64,000 nt of DNA. It comes from Labyrinthula sp. Ha (taxonomy: Eukaryota; Sar; Bigyra; Labyrinthulida; Labyrinthulaceae). Positions 35,693 through 45,600 of the stretch are shown one piece after another. Position 1 is the first letter of the stretch; each line of letters opens with the position of its first letter. The stretch covers positions 269,558-333,557 of the forward strand of contig JAALGZ010000039.1 of assembly GCA_015227615.1 (NCBI GenBank), given 5' to 3'. The notes under the pieces were generated by a model, which saw only the letters and a list, made by a program, of their open reading frames with translations, ran no database searches and was not told where the DNA came from. Both the position numbers and the translations under genes were made by a program.

Positions 35693-36120
35693 GTTTGTTT
35701 GAAATTTTAGCTATCCAATGAGATTCCCAGAATCATGTATCTAACTAATCAAAGGCAAAACGACACAAATACGTTCTTGTTCCTTTGCAAACAAATACTA
35801 TGAAGATATTCAATGAAAAGAAGCCATTAGATCTTTCATAAATCTTGCGAAAATAAATATTTGTATATTGTGATCTAGTTTGTATGACTACGTTCACAAG
35901 CAAGCTCAGAATTGAAAGGGATTCCAGAATTTGTAAACTATGCTTTCCCAAGTAAAATGAACCCAATGTACATAAAAATTACACTTGATAAGTTAAACGA
36001 ACTATTGCTTGTCTATGATTACCTATTCATCAACTATTTTCCAATCTATACACAACTTCGTTGCACAAACTTAACTCTGCACTATAAAGGTCATCATTCT
36101 CGAGTATTCTAACCAATTTT
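35693..36120. other. Intergenic region upstream of V-ATPase c''
   Basis: 428 bp between the stop of the DUF1399 gene and the start of V-ATPase c'', both on the minus strand. It should hold the V-ATPase promoter. A short plus-strand frame (35,912-36,112) has no recognised motif. Confidence 0.5.
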
Positions 36121-37071
36121 CTAACTAAAAACTTTCATCAAAGTATCTTTAACTCTATCTTTAATCGTATTTCGCTTTTCAATAAGTCCCAAAAAGGGAG
36201 AAGAAAAAGATATACTTGCTTTTAACCCAGCATCTTCTCTACTTTCTTCTAGAAAGTTCTCCACTTCTCTCTCATCTATCTCCTCAGTTAACCAGAAAGA
36301 TGCAGGTGGCATACCACAAAGAGGAAGAACAACAGAAGACTCTCGACCATTTTTTGAGAACTCAAACTTATGAAACATTTTATTCTTTTTCCATATCTGG
36401 TTTGCAGTTAGAGGATTAAAACAACAATCCCAGGTAAACTCTTTTCTTTCCTGAATCATAGAAATCAAATCAAAGTTAAACTTTTGAAGAGATGCTTTTC
36501 TATTTATCAAGGGTTTAGTTAAAGCTGTCCAAAGTAAAAGTCTCAGGTGATCGGCAAAACATCTAAGTTCCATATTTTTGTTTTCTAATAATACAGGAGG
36601 CCTTGCAGTTGCAGGTTGTGAAAGGAAAAACTGTTCATTTGGATAAAAGTTTTTCCAAACTGTTTTTGTTTTACTTTCATCGTCATTATCCAAAGAAACT
36701 CCGAGCACTTCAAATCCTCCATCTGGTTGAAAATCCGAAAGAACCTTTTCTGGACGTTGTTTTTTCTTCCCTTTGACCTTTCGCAAAGTTTTTAAGTATT
36801 CTTTTGGCCTTAACTTGTGTGCAAACCAGATCCAAGCGATATCAACAGGAGGTTTTAATTCATTTAGATTGCACATTTCGGTTTTCTTAACTTTTTCTAC
36901 AAGAGGCAGCCAAAGATCTTCATAACGCCTGAGAGACTCCTCCCAATTTTCAAAACTTGTGACAGGAAAGGGCAATCCCTGAGATTGTGATCTTGTCTTG
37001 AACCGTCTAACAAATTCTCCGTGACAAATTTGAAGGAACTTTATCAATTCTAAACCTCGTTCTATCTTCAT
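36121..37071 (-). CDS. DUF1399 / glycine-rich domain protein (GRDP)-like
   Basis: A 316-residue protein without introns. The N-terminal half has the family pattern: a helical start with FLQICHGEF, an RYEDLWLPL stretch at about 49-57, then PPVDIAWIWFAHKLRPKEY at about 74-92, corresponding to the hallmark P(L/V)D(V/I)AW.W..H.L.P..Y of DUF1399. The second half is less conserved, with a predicted acidic helix near 265-280. GRDP-type proteins occur in plants, fungi and animals; plant members are linked to stress signalling, but the biochemical role is unknown. It lacks the glycine-rich tail of plant GRDPs and is shorter. It is divergent from the PAP2 gene, sharing a ~300-bp upstream region. Confidence 0.75.
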   Translation of the reverse strand: MKIERGLELIKFLQICHGEFVRRFKTRSQSQGLPFPVTSFENWEESLRRYEDLWLPLVEKVKKTEMCNLNELKPPVDIAWIWFAHKLRPKEYLKTLRKVKGKKKQRPEKVLSDFQPDGGFEVLGVSLDNDDESKTKTVWKNFYPNEQFFLSQPATARPPVLLENKNMELRCFADHLRLLLWTALTKPLINRKASLQKFNFDLISMIQERKEFTWDCCFNPLTANQIWKKNKMFHKFEFSKNGRESSVVLPLCGMPPASFWLTEEIDEREVENFLEESREDAGLKASISFSSPFLGLIEKRNTIKDRVKDTLMKVFS

Positions 37072-37375
37072 TGCAAGTCTGAATTTTCTGTTTTTAGTAT
37101 GACGGAGTTATGCTGTTTGGTTTACTAAATTTTGGTTCCAAGTCCGTATTGGACACTTGAATGCACTGCAAACACATAATGACTCTTTCGGACACAGAAA
37201 TGACTTTTTCAGACAATATTGTTTCTCGCAGTTGCTATGAATTGCCCAAAAACATTGCAGTTGCGGAATTTCTAATGGCTTTTTTGAACACAGATAATAA
37301 CTGCAGTTGCAATTGATTGCCCAAAATTGATCGATCAGGAAAAGGTTTTTCTAGGGAAGAAAAGTAAGAGAAAGA
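37072..37375. promoter_or_regulatory. Divergent promoter region (DUF1399 gene / PAP2 gene)
   Basis: About 300 bp between two divergently oriented genes. It contains two similar words, GCAGTTGCGGAATTTCT and GCAGTTGCAATTGATTGCCC, and two TTGCCCAAAA copies (near 37,243 and 37,317), which could be protein-binding sites. This is inference from position and repetition only. Confidence 0.3.
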
Positions 37376-38359
37376 ATGGGTTTGCTAAATAAAGTCGGTG
37401 TTTACTTATTTATTTAAAGTTTTTAGGCTTATGAAGTTGATAAGTATTTCACATTGGCTGTTGCAAAACTAGAAATTGGAAGAGCAGAGGAAGTTCTTGC
37501 AATTCCTGGTAACTGGTTTGGAATTCCTCTTCTCCATTGGGCAATTTGCCCACTACTTGCACATTTTGCAAAGCTCCTGCTAACTAAAGGAATAAGAAGC
37601 CAAAATACAGCCGTTTTTGGCTCTTGTGTCGCCATACCGGCCGTATATCTTGGACTTCGCCTATGGAATGCAATGTATTTTATGTGTTTCGAAGTTTCTT
37701 TAGGATAGAGTCAAAGAAGTTGGATAGAATTCACGTCATGGTCAGAGATTATTTTATCCCAGTTATTCTTACTCCACATTTTCTTACCAGCTTTGATCCA
37801 GTTACATCATTTGTAATATCTTCTTGGGCTTGTTGTCAAATCCCAACGTTTCTTCTTAAAGTAGTTGTTCAGCGAACAAGGCCTCTAATTGCATTGGAAA
37901 CTGAGTTAAAAGATGTTAAAAGAGTAGAAAGATTAGAACAAATAAAAACAACTGTTTTGCGAGGAAACGCAGGAACACATAGTTTTCCTAGCGGAGATGC
38001 AGCTGGTATTATTTATGTTGTTCTGTTATTTCGTAGGTGCTGCAAGTTTTTCTGGTGCTCTTTTTGTTTATTTTGGTTCAAATCCAATAGTTTTTCTGCC
38101 TATGATTCTTTCTGCTTTTGGTAGAGTTTATTTTCATGCTCATCATGTGTTTGATGTTGCTGTAGGAAGTTCTATTGGATTTTCTACTTCTATTATAATG
38201 GCTCGTTTAAAGAATGCAAATAACTTTTCATTGGTTGATGTTGGATACAGTATTGGAGCCTTTGTTAGTTTGATTTTTGTGGCACATAAGATTGAACATA
38301 GAATTCTTGAATCAAGGAGAAGAGAAGATGAGAACAAAGATAGTGGGTATGCTTTATAG
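37376..38359 (+). CDS. PAP2-family membrane phosphatase
   Basis: A multi-helix membrane phosphatase of the PAP2/lipid-phosphate phosphatase family, probably acting on phospho-lipids. Exons 37427-37674, 37704-38005 and 38037-38359 are joined by introns of 29 and 31 bp (291 codons with stop). Catalytic motifs: C1 KVVVQRTRP (KX6RP), C2 THSFPSGDAAG (PSG with Asp where His is usual), C3 GRVYFHAHHVFDV (RX6HX3D). Helices flank these motifs. The first coding exon is uncertain: an ATG at 37376 would need a 33-bp intron (37394-37426) with a weak GTCGGT donor; an open frame without ATG begins near 37,427. The Asp in C2 is a variant that should be checked against plant and protist PAP2 proteins. Confidence 0.82.
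37675..37703 (+). other. 29-bp intron of the PAP2 gene
   Basis: Begins GTATTT and ends CTTTAG. Removal joins AAT GCA AT to G ATA GAG, moving the frame from the first to the second half of the protein; unspliced, the frame stops 3 bases later. Confidence 0.85.
38006..38036 (+). other. 31-bp intron of the PAP2 gene
   Basis: Begins GTATTA and ends TCGTAG. Removal falls inside the C2 motif and gives SFPSGDAAG-AASFSG with the frame continuing into the C3 motif. Confidence 0.85.
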
Positions 38360-38930
38360 ATGTAGCTATAGTGAACATTTTTGTTATTACTCAGCTCAAT
38401 TCAAGAGCATTAGATTTTTCAAAAACAAAGATAAATTGTGATATCAAAGGACAGATTAGAATTTACTATAGTTTGTTCGGAAAGTCCTTAAGAAGAACAA
38501 ACTTAATACTTTTAAAATTGCACGAAAGGTCACCCTGGTCCTGAGTTCAAGGGATTATCGATAACTTTTCCACACTGCTTATTTTATAAGATCTAGCTTG
38601 AGTTAATATTTTCTAGCAATTTCCACCTAAAACTAGAAAAATCCAGAATCTCTAGACTCTAAAATTTTAACAATCTAGATCTGCAGCTTCAATAGTTTAC
38701 TTCTCTTGGATCTTGGAACACCTCTAATGTTGTTTCCACACAGAGAAACTTTTACAAGATAGATTGAGGTTGATTATAAGTATTGTTTGTGGATGTCGCT
38801 AGTGTTTACACACTTCTTGAGTACGGTATTTATCCGGTTGCTATTAGAAAAGCCAAACACAAACCGGGCTAAAGTTTAGGTCTGGATAGATACTATTAAT
38901 TTAGTATTTAGAGTCATATTCTATTTCTAC
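38360..38930. other. Intergenic region after PAP2
   Basis: AT-rich sequence with no supported gene or repeat. Confidence 0.4.
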
Positions 38931-38939
38931 TTCAGAACA

Positions 38940-39630
38940 GCCTACCGAATATGGCTCCAAGCTCTAAGCAAATGAAAAAAAAAATAAAGACTGTTAAGAA
39001 GTAAAGCTACAAGTCCCCGGTCTTCACATGTTGATGGAAGAGATCAATTCGAAACCAAGTCATTCAGCTAATGTTCTACCAGAGACGCTAGCTTCAGCTA
39101 CGCAGACTAGTATGCTTCCGGAATCGCAAGCTGCGATACAAACAGCACAACAAACTGCAATAACACCCAATATGAGAGAGAAATGGAGCACTTCTTTCTC
39201 AAGAACCTTCCAACGAGATAAGTAAAAAGGAGAAGAGCTGAAAATACAAACTACGCATCCCTTTCCTAAAGTACCAGAACTTGAATTCTTTAAAGGAGAT
39301 ATAGCAGGTATAATATCACACCCTCCAGCAGAAACTCAACGCTTAGCTCAGGAATAAACATCAGCATCCGCCTTCGATGAGCTCAAAAAGACTTTTCCTT
39401 GGACAATTGTCGCCGATATAGATCAAACTATTGGTTTAGATCTAGATAACTTTTCAAGAACATCATGTAGCGGTACAATTCAGAAGCACAAATAATTCAA
39501 TCTAATGCGGCGATAAAAAACTGCAAGATTGATACTGCAAATTCCATTGCAGAAAATATAGATGCCTTCTCCTCAATTTTTGAGAGCTGCAATAGACAGT
39601 GCAGAACTACTGACCCAGGATTCACTGGCC
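38940..39630 (+). mobile_element. Probable gag relic of older gypsy element, left of insertion
   Basis: Broken frames (39,028-39,225 and onward) are rich in Gln, Thr and Ser with FPKVPELEFFKGD, a phrase typical of the start of Ty3/gypsy capsid domains. Stops interrupt it. The newer gypsy element begins at 39,635, and older gypsy pol sequence resumes after it, so this is likely the 5' part of a nested, older element. The assignment is tentative. Confidence 0.4.
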
Positions 39631-39634
39631 AACT

Positions 39635-39818
39635 TGTCTCGGTCAGACCGAGACTCGGTGTTCCCGTATTATTGAGAACCCCTTAACGGTAGACTTGTAA
39701 CATAGTATTACCCTAAGCTGCTATATAGGGTTACGACACAGAATTTATATCGTACATATTGACATACTTAAGCGTCAATGACCTAATTCACACTCAGCTC
39801 AGTGATCACAGAAAGACA
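39635..39818 (+). repeat. 5' LTR of the gypsy element
   Basis: 184 bp, TG...CA ends, with a CTATATAGG TATA-like box near 39,720 and a 17-base palindrome at the left edge. It differs from the 3' LTR at 8 positions by direct comparison. Confidence 0.95.
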
Positions 39819-39830
39819 TAAATCGATTTA
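39819..39830 (+). other. Perfect 12-bp palindrome in place of a standard primer-binding site
   Basis: TAAATCGATTTA follows the 5' LTR without a gap. A usual tRNA primer site would begin TGG here. The gag ATG is only 17 bp after the LTR, so a conventional site does not fit without overlapping the start codon. Confidence 0.6.
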
Positions 39831-39835
39831 CGTCA

Positions 39836-41110
39836 ATGGCTGAAGCGAATACAGAATCAGTTAGCGACAAAGGGCCAGGAAATCAAGATGTAACCCTCGA
39901 TAATCCATCTACTCCCACTCAAATAGGCGAGCTGCTTAATCCAGAAGCAGTTAGCCCTAACTAAATATCCGTCCCTGACAAAGCAAAACATTCAGAGTCA
40001 AACGAACCTTCTAACACACCAAAGCTTCGAAGCGCTCCAGGGCAGACAGAATTTTCGTTCACGGATCTAGAGAAAGTTCAAAGAGAAGCTCGGGAAAGGA
40101 CGCGTTTAGATAATTTACGAAGGGATTTGGAGGCTAAAGAGTTAGAATTACGTTTGAAGGAGCAGGAAATCGCTGAAAGAGAAGCTCAGCTTATTGAAGT
40201 GCTGTTTTCTAAAGCCAACAAACCAGAAGAAGAAGTTTCGTTTCAGGGGAAAACAAATCTATTAGAAAAAGGTTCACCAGATGACTTTGAAGAGGATAAT
40301 TATGATGCAGAAGACATTGAAATAAAGCTGGAACTAGAAAAAGAAGCCATTTATCCTGAAAAAAACAGGTAAACCTCCCACAAAAGCTCCAAACTCTCCA
40401 TCCTCCCTTCTATCTTATTCATCAAGAATACCTCCTCCAAAATATCCTGTATCTCTTACTAGTAAAAAATCATATGTTAGAGACAATCAATCCATCGCTA
40501 GGCCAAGAGTTACTCTCAATATGTCTTCAACAAATGGATGGTCTGAAACTGGAAGCTCCTTTATCGGTAGAAAACAGCTTACTCGACCATTTAAGCAGAT
40601 TCGATTGCCTGAAATTGTTACGAACTCTCCATCAAGATCCGGTTACCCTCTACTACAGTTTCCTTTACCCGAAAAACTATCTTAACTTGTAAACGAAGGA
40701 ATAGAGACATTTGTCCACGAATATACCTCAGTAGCTCATTCTGTTCCTGGTTTGACAATTCAGAGTTTACTTACAAAGAAGGTTTCTGATTATTTATTTC
40801 TCATGGGTGTTAAGGTCACCAACAGCAGCTCTGTTTTAAGATATTTACATCAACACTTGCAGAAATATAGCATCAAGAAGAGAAAGAAGTGTTTCGCGAA
40901 CTTGAAGTATCATCTAACATGGCCAGAGGCGGTTAAAGTTCCAGAGGATCAGATCTACGACTTCTTTGATCAAGTCAATAATGTTCTTAAGTACCTTAAC
41001 GAAGATGAATTGAAAACTCTAAAGAAGAAAATATTTAAAATCATTCTTGAGAAGATTCATAGAAGATACTGACTAACCTTTGAAGAATATAACCTTTCAA
41101 ACTGGACATT
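39836..41110 (+). pseudogene. Gypsy gag (broken)
   Basis: Starts MAEANTESV at 39,836 with a stop at 39,962, then resumes. A strongly charged helical stretch (about 40,060-40,215; QREARERTRLDNLRRDLEAK and following) looks like a long coiled coil. A frameshift near 40,368 and a stop at 40,690 follow. The C-terminal part (40,752-41,072) is helical and basic, without a zinc knuckle. Function would be the structural capsid protein. Confidence 0.65.
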
Positions 41111-41165
41111 TTCTTTATCCCGACTTAGAAAAGTTTTACTTAAATAAAGTGGTGTTATTGACACG

Positions 41166-41500
41166 ATGGCTAACTCCAAAGAGCCCGCTACACAACTTCC
41201 TAATCATGGTTTTAGACAACCTCATAAGGAGAGGAAAAATAGCAATGTCATGATGATTAAAGGTGGAAGAGTTGAAGAAAAAGCCAGAGATATTACAATG
41301 ATGATTTATGATCATATCTCAAAACAATACCAGAAGATAGAGGGTCTCACTGACACCGGTGCTGACATGAATGTTGCACCAACTCATTTAATTTCTCCTT
41401 TTCAAATCAAAGAGGAAAAACCTCGTGTTATTGAGGAAGTTCAAATATTTGATGGTAAACGCCTTCCAGTTACTAAAGTTGCTTTAGCAAAAAATTAATT
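41166..41500 (+). pseudogene. Gypsy aspartic protease domain
   Basis: The motif LTDTGADMNVAP (aspartate codon at 41,352) is the retropepsin active site DTGA, preceded by a beta-hairpin-like stretch. It is flanked by stops on both sides. Confidence 0.8.
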
Positions 41501-41687
41501 TAATCCAAGAAGGCTTTAAGCTAGATATCGGGTGCCAACGTCTTTTCTGCGTTGAGGTTCCACAAGTTAAATAATTAATTATCGGAGATAGAACCTTAAA
41601 TATCATGGGGTCTCATTAAAAATCAAAGAAGCGCCAAAAGTTTTGAGGATTGAATAGGATGCTGGCAAGGAGGAAACTAAACCCCTG

Positions 41688-42203
41688 GTGCCTTCAGAAG
41701 ACTCTTCACTTTACTTTTCTGCTATTCCCCATAACGCAGAGGAGATCATATCGGATGTCAATGGGCTGATTAGACGATTACCTCCCCTTGATTTAATATT
41801 TGTGAAGGGATTTAGAAGGCAAGGGAACGATTTGTTACAACTTTTTCAAGATCATTCTTTCAAGTTAGCGGACTCTTATATATCTTACGAAAAGGAAACA
41901 ACTACTTTTACAGAAGAACCAGTTCTCTTTATTCAATCCTATCAACGTTATTTATTATTCAGATCAACAACAAGAAAACTACCACCTATTCATCATCTGA
42001 AGTTTACTGATGTTTCAATCGATGTTAATAATCACGAAGACAGATTGATTTGTATTTTATCTAACCTTATTGCTTCTGCCAACCCTAGTGTAGAAGTGGG
42101 AATTTTACCTCCAGCATTTAATCCAACTGAATCTTTTATCAAGGATGAGCGAGTCAACAATCATCGAGTTCATGCTAAGAAGTTAGAATACTTAGGTATC
42201 TAA
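41688..42203 (+). pseudogene. Gypsy region between protease and RT, unknown
   Basis: An uninterrupted 171-codon stretch with no domain I recognise (PHNAEEIISDVNGLIRRLP, LIFVKGFRRQGNDLLQLF). It lies where most Ty3/gypsy elements have only a short linker, so it is an extra segment of the polyprotein. Confidence 0.5.
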
Positions 42204-42357
42204 GCTTTTTGAGAACCTCGAAAAACTCCCGTCTGATCATTAGATTCCTCCAGTTCTTATTTCCAACTTCATCGACAACGTCCCAGATAAGTTTAATGAG
42301 ACTGGTATCGGGGAAGGGAATATCGATCTCAAAGAAGAAGAAGTAACAATCAACTCG

Positions 42358-43960
42358 ATGATTAAAGATAAATGCTCTCAATCAACCCTTACCGATACTC
42401 AAAAATCGGATTTAGAAGAAGTCATGCTACGGAACCTGCCGTCATGGGGTATTCGCCAAAGTAAGGCTAGGATGTCGGAACTCCATCCCATAGAAGTTAC
42501 TCTTACCCCTGGTCATCCAATTCTTCGTTCTGGCGGATATCACTTAACTAGAAAAGAAGAAGATTTTCTTGAACTTAAATTTGCCGCACTAGAGAAGGCT
42601 GCACTCGTTAAGAGACAGAAGTACCCTGTATGGGGTCACCCTGTATTCGTGGTTCCAAAAAAGATATAAACACCTGCAGACTGGGTCAACTACACCAACG
42701 ACCAACGGGAGGTCTGGAAGCAGGTGAATATATTAAATCACTACAGAATTGCAGCGAATATGATTAAGCTCAACAAAATTACAGCTTCAACCTCTCTGCT
42801 GCTTCCAAATTTGGAGAGACAATTCTTAGGGGTGAACAACTCGCATTTCTTTATTGCACTTGACATCCTTAACGGATTCGATTTCTTACCAACACTAGAA
42901 AGGTACCAAGAAATATTTACCTTGGTTTCAAGAAGGGCAGCGTGGAATATGTTAGGAGCGCCAATGGGTTGGAGAAATACACCTGCTCTATTTTGTGAAC
43001 GCATCGTTACAGACATCATTAATGGTGAAGATGAGAAGTTTTTCGCTAAGCCAAACAATGGCTGCATCGCTTGGCTTGATGATCTTTTACTTTATGTTGA
43101 ATCTTTCAAGAGTTTGTTACATATTCATGAGTCGTTATTAAAGCAAGCGGCTAAGATGAAAGTTCGTTTTAATTTACGAAAACTTGGATTATGCGAACCC
43201 ATCACAATTTGGTGTGGAAGAGAAATAAAACACGGTCGTTGGAACTTTGATCCTTCCTTTAACGATAAAATACTTAATCTCCCGAAGCCCAGTTACCAAC
43301 ATGAACTAGCCCAATTGGTTTATTTATGTAACTGGATATCCCCCAATGTGCCTAAGATTGCTGCATTACGAAAACCTTTTGTCGAGTTCGCTAATCTAAA
43401 AGGAAAGAAGTTATCTGATCTGGAACGGGTACGCATCGAAATTGAGTGGACTGAAGATCTGGAAAAAGTTTACCAGGATTTATTAGAAGTGATGTTTGAA
43501 TCAAGCCAGCGACATCTTAGCACCTACGAGCCGAAGGATCCTATTTTGCTTTTTACAGACAGCTCATCGGATACTTGGTCTTTAGCCGTATTTCAAGACA
43601 AACAACCAAATATTACCAACGACGTTAGACGATTGCAGCCCAGACCTCTCATATTTCTGAGCGGGTCATTTACTACTTCCGAGGTGAGATGGTACATTGT
43701 GTCCAAGGAACTTTACCCAATTATTTATCCATTCTAAAGATTGGGCTTCCTCTTACGCACACACGAAGGAGGGGTATATGTGTACATGGATCATCGTGCC
43801 ATACTCTCTGTCATTAGAACAAAAGAGAACGAAAAACGAATCCACTGGGATAGAATGTACCGATGGGTACTCAAGCTGCAGTCAGTGGACATTACTGTAT
43901 TTCATATTTCTTCAAGAGACAATTTCGTCAGCGATCTGTTAACTTGTTGGGGAAAGCAGG
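42358..43960 (+). pseudogene. Gypsy reverse transcriptase and RNase H
   Basis: RT landmarks: HPVFVVPKK, HFFIALDILNGFDFLP (first aspartate), LGAPMGWRNTPALFCE, and the catalytic box AWLDDLLLY, with tryptophan where Tyr or Phe is usual. RNase H follows: LFTDSSSDTW, the ELYPI glutamate, MDHRAI and NFVSDLLTCWG. One in-frame stop lies at 42,667 and another at 43,735. Catalytic aspartates of RT are retained. Confidence 0.88.
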
Positions 43961-44439
43961 AAAGAACCGCTGCGTCCTTGGCTCGATTACACTTTATTCA
44001 AGATGATGATCTTTCTTCTATCAGTAGTCTTTCAACTTTAGACAGTGTTCAAGACTCAGGTTCAGAAGGTAGCACGCAAGGTTATTGGGAAGACCCGGAA
44101 CAGACCGAAGACCTTGATGATTATTTACAAAACCGTTCATTTGACGTGACTAGAGTTAGGGGATTATATAGTATAGACGCTGTTTCTTATTCAGGAAGAA
44201 TGGATGATTTTAACCCTGAAGTTGTCAGACCCGCTGCTAATTCTGTTAACGAAGAGCTAGGTCCACTGATAAATGAACTTTTCCAGAACCATATTCCTTT
44301 TCTATCACCCTTTTATTCGGGAAAAAATGATTATAAGCTAGATGATCGCAAAGTTACTCAACATCAAAAGAAACTTCCAACGGAATTTAGAGAAGAAAAA
44401 TGTAAGGAGAAAAATGGGTTAATATATTTCAGAGATTAA

Positions 44440-45600
44440 CTTGTAATCCCTCGAACCTTAGTAGCCGAAGTTATTATTTTGAATCATATCCATAGATGTC
44501 ATCCTTCATTTTCTGCAGAGAAGAAATACCTCGACAGGCTATATTTTCATAGAATACCTAAACGGGACTTCAAATTATTGCTAAAATCTTATCGAGAAAG
44601 ATGTTTACCTTGCAACCACAGTCCTAAAATTATTCGCAGATCCTATAACCTTACCCATTTAGCGAAACGTTCGAGACAGTATTAGGGCTGATTACCTTTA
44701 TATTAACAGCCACGGGTATATTCTGGTATTACTAGACTCGTACACGCAAGAAGTTTTGTTGACACATGAAGAATCGCCCACTGCTGAAGCAATGGTTGGA
44801 GCTTTAATGCGTTGGAGATGTTACTTGGGATTCGATGAATCTTTTCTCATTATTGCTGATAATGGATCACATATTGCCAGTAAGTTACTTAAACTTATGT
44901 CCAATGTAATTGGCTTTGAATAATCCTTTATAATTGCATATTTTCCGTGGACCAATGGGGCTGTGGAAATCATGACTACGGTTATTTTACATTACATCAA
45001 TACGTTAACCTCACAGTTGGAATACACGAATCAGAATGGCCTACACTTCTCGAAATTATATCTTACATAATTAATAACTCTCCAAATCCAAGAAGATTAA
45101 ACAGGACTCCGAACGAATTATTTCTATATTATCAACTCTCTGAACCAATTATCCAAAAGCCTCCCAAATTTTTTGCAACTCCTTATGATGGAAATCTTAT
45201 TCAACCTCTTAACGTTGAGGAAGTGGTGAACACGTCCAACAATACTAGAGACAAACTAGAAAGGCTGCAAGATCAGATGTTTGATAACATAAAGCTTCAA
45301 AGGGATCACAAGAACTCTAGAAGAAACGAGAACAGGGGTCCAATGCTACAATATTCGGCCGGAGATTATATTCTTATCTCCGAGCATGAAACTTTAAATG
45401 GTACAGAAAAACTCGTCTAAACTGGATTGGTCCATACCAAGTCCTTGAGTCAATCAGCAAGAGTGTTTATATCGTGGAAAAGTTATTAGGCGAACCATGG
45501 ACTATACACGATGCACGTATGTGGTTCTATTCTGACGCCCAACCTCCTAACAAGAAACAGATGAAGAAACTATTTGTCCATAACTTCTCTAGTTTATAAG
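44440..45600 (+). pseudogene. Gypsy integrase (broken)
   Basis: An HHCC zinc domain: NHIHRCHPSF (about 44,479) with paired cysteines in ERCLPCNHS (about 44,607). The catalytic core is frame-broken between 44,685 and 44,950 but still shows LLDSYTQEV, IADNGSH and PWTNGAVE, the D, D and E regions. A C-terminal part continues to about 45,598. It inserts the cDNA into the genome when intact. Confidence 0.8.
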
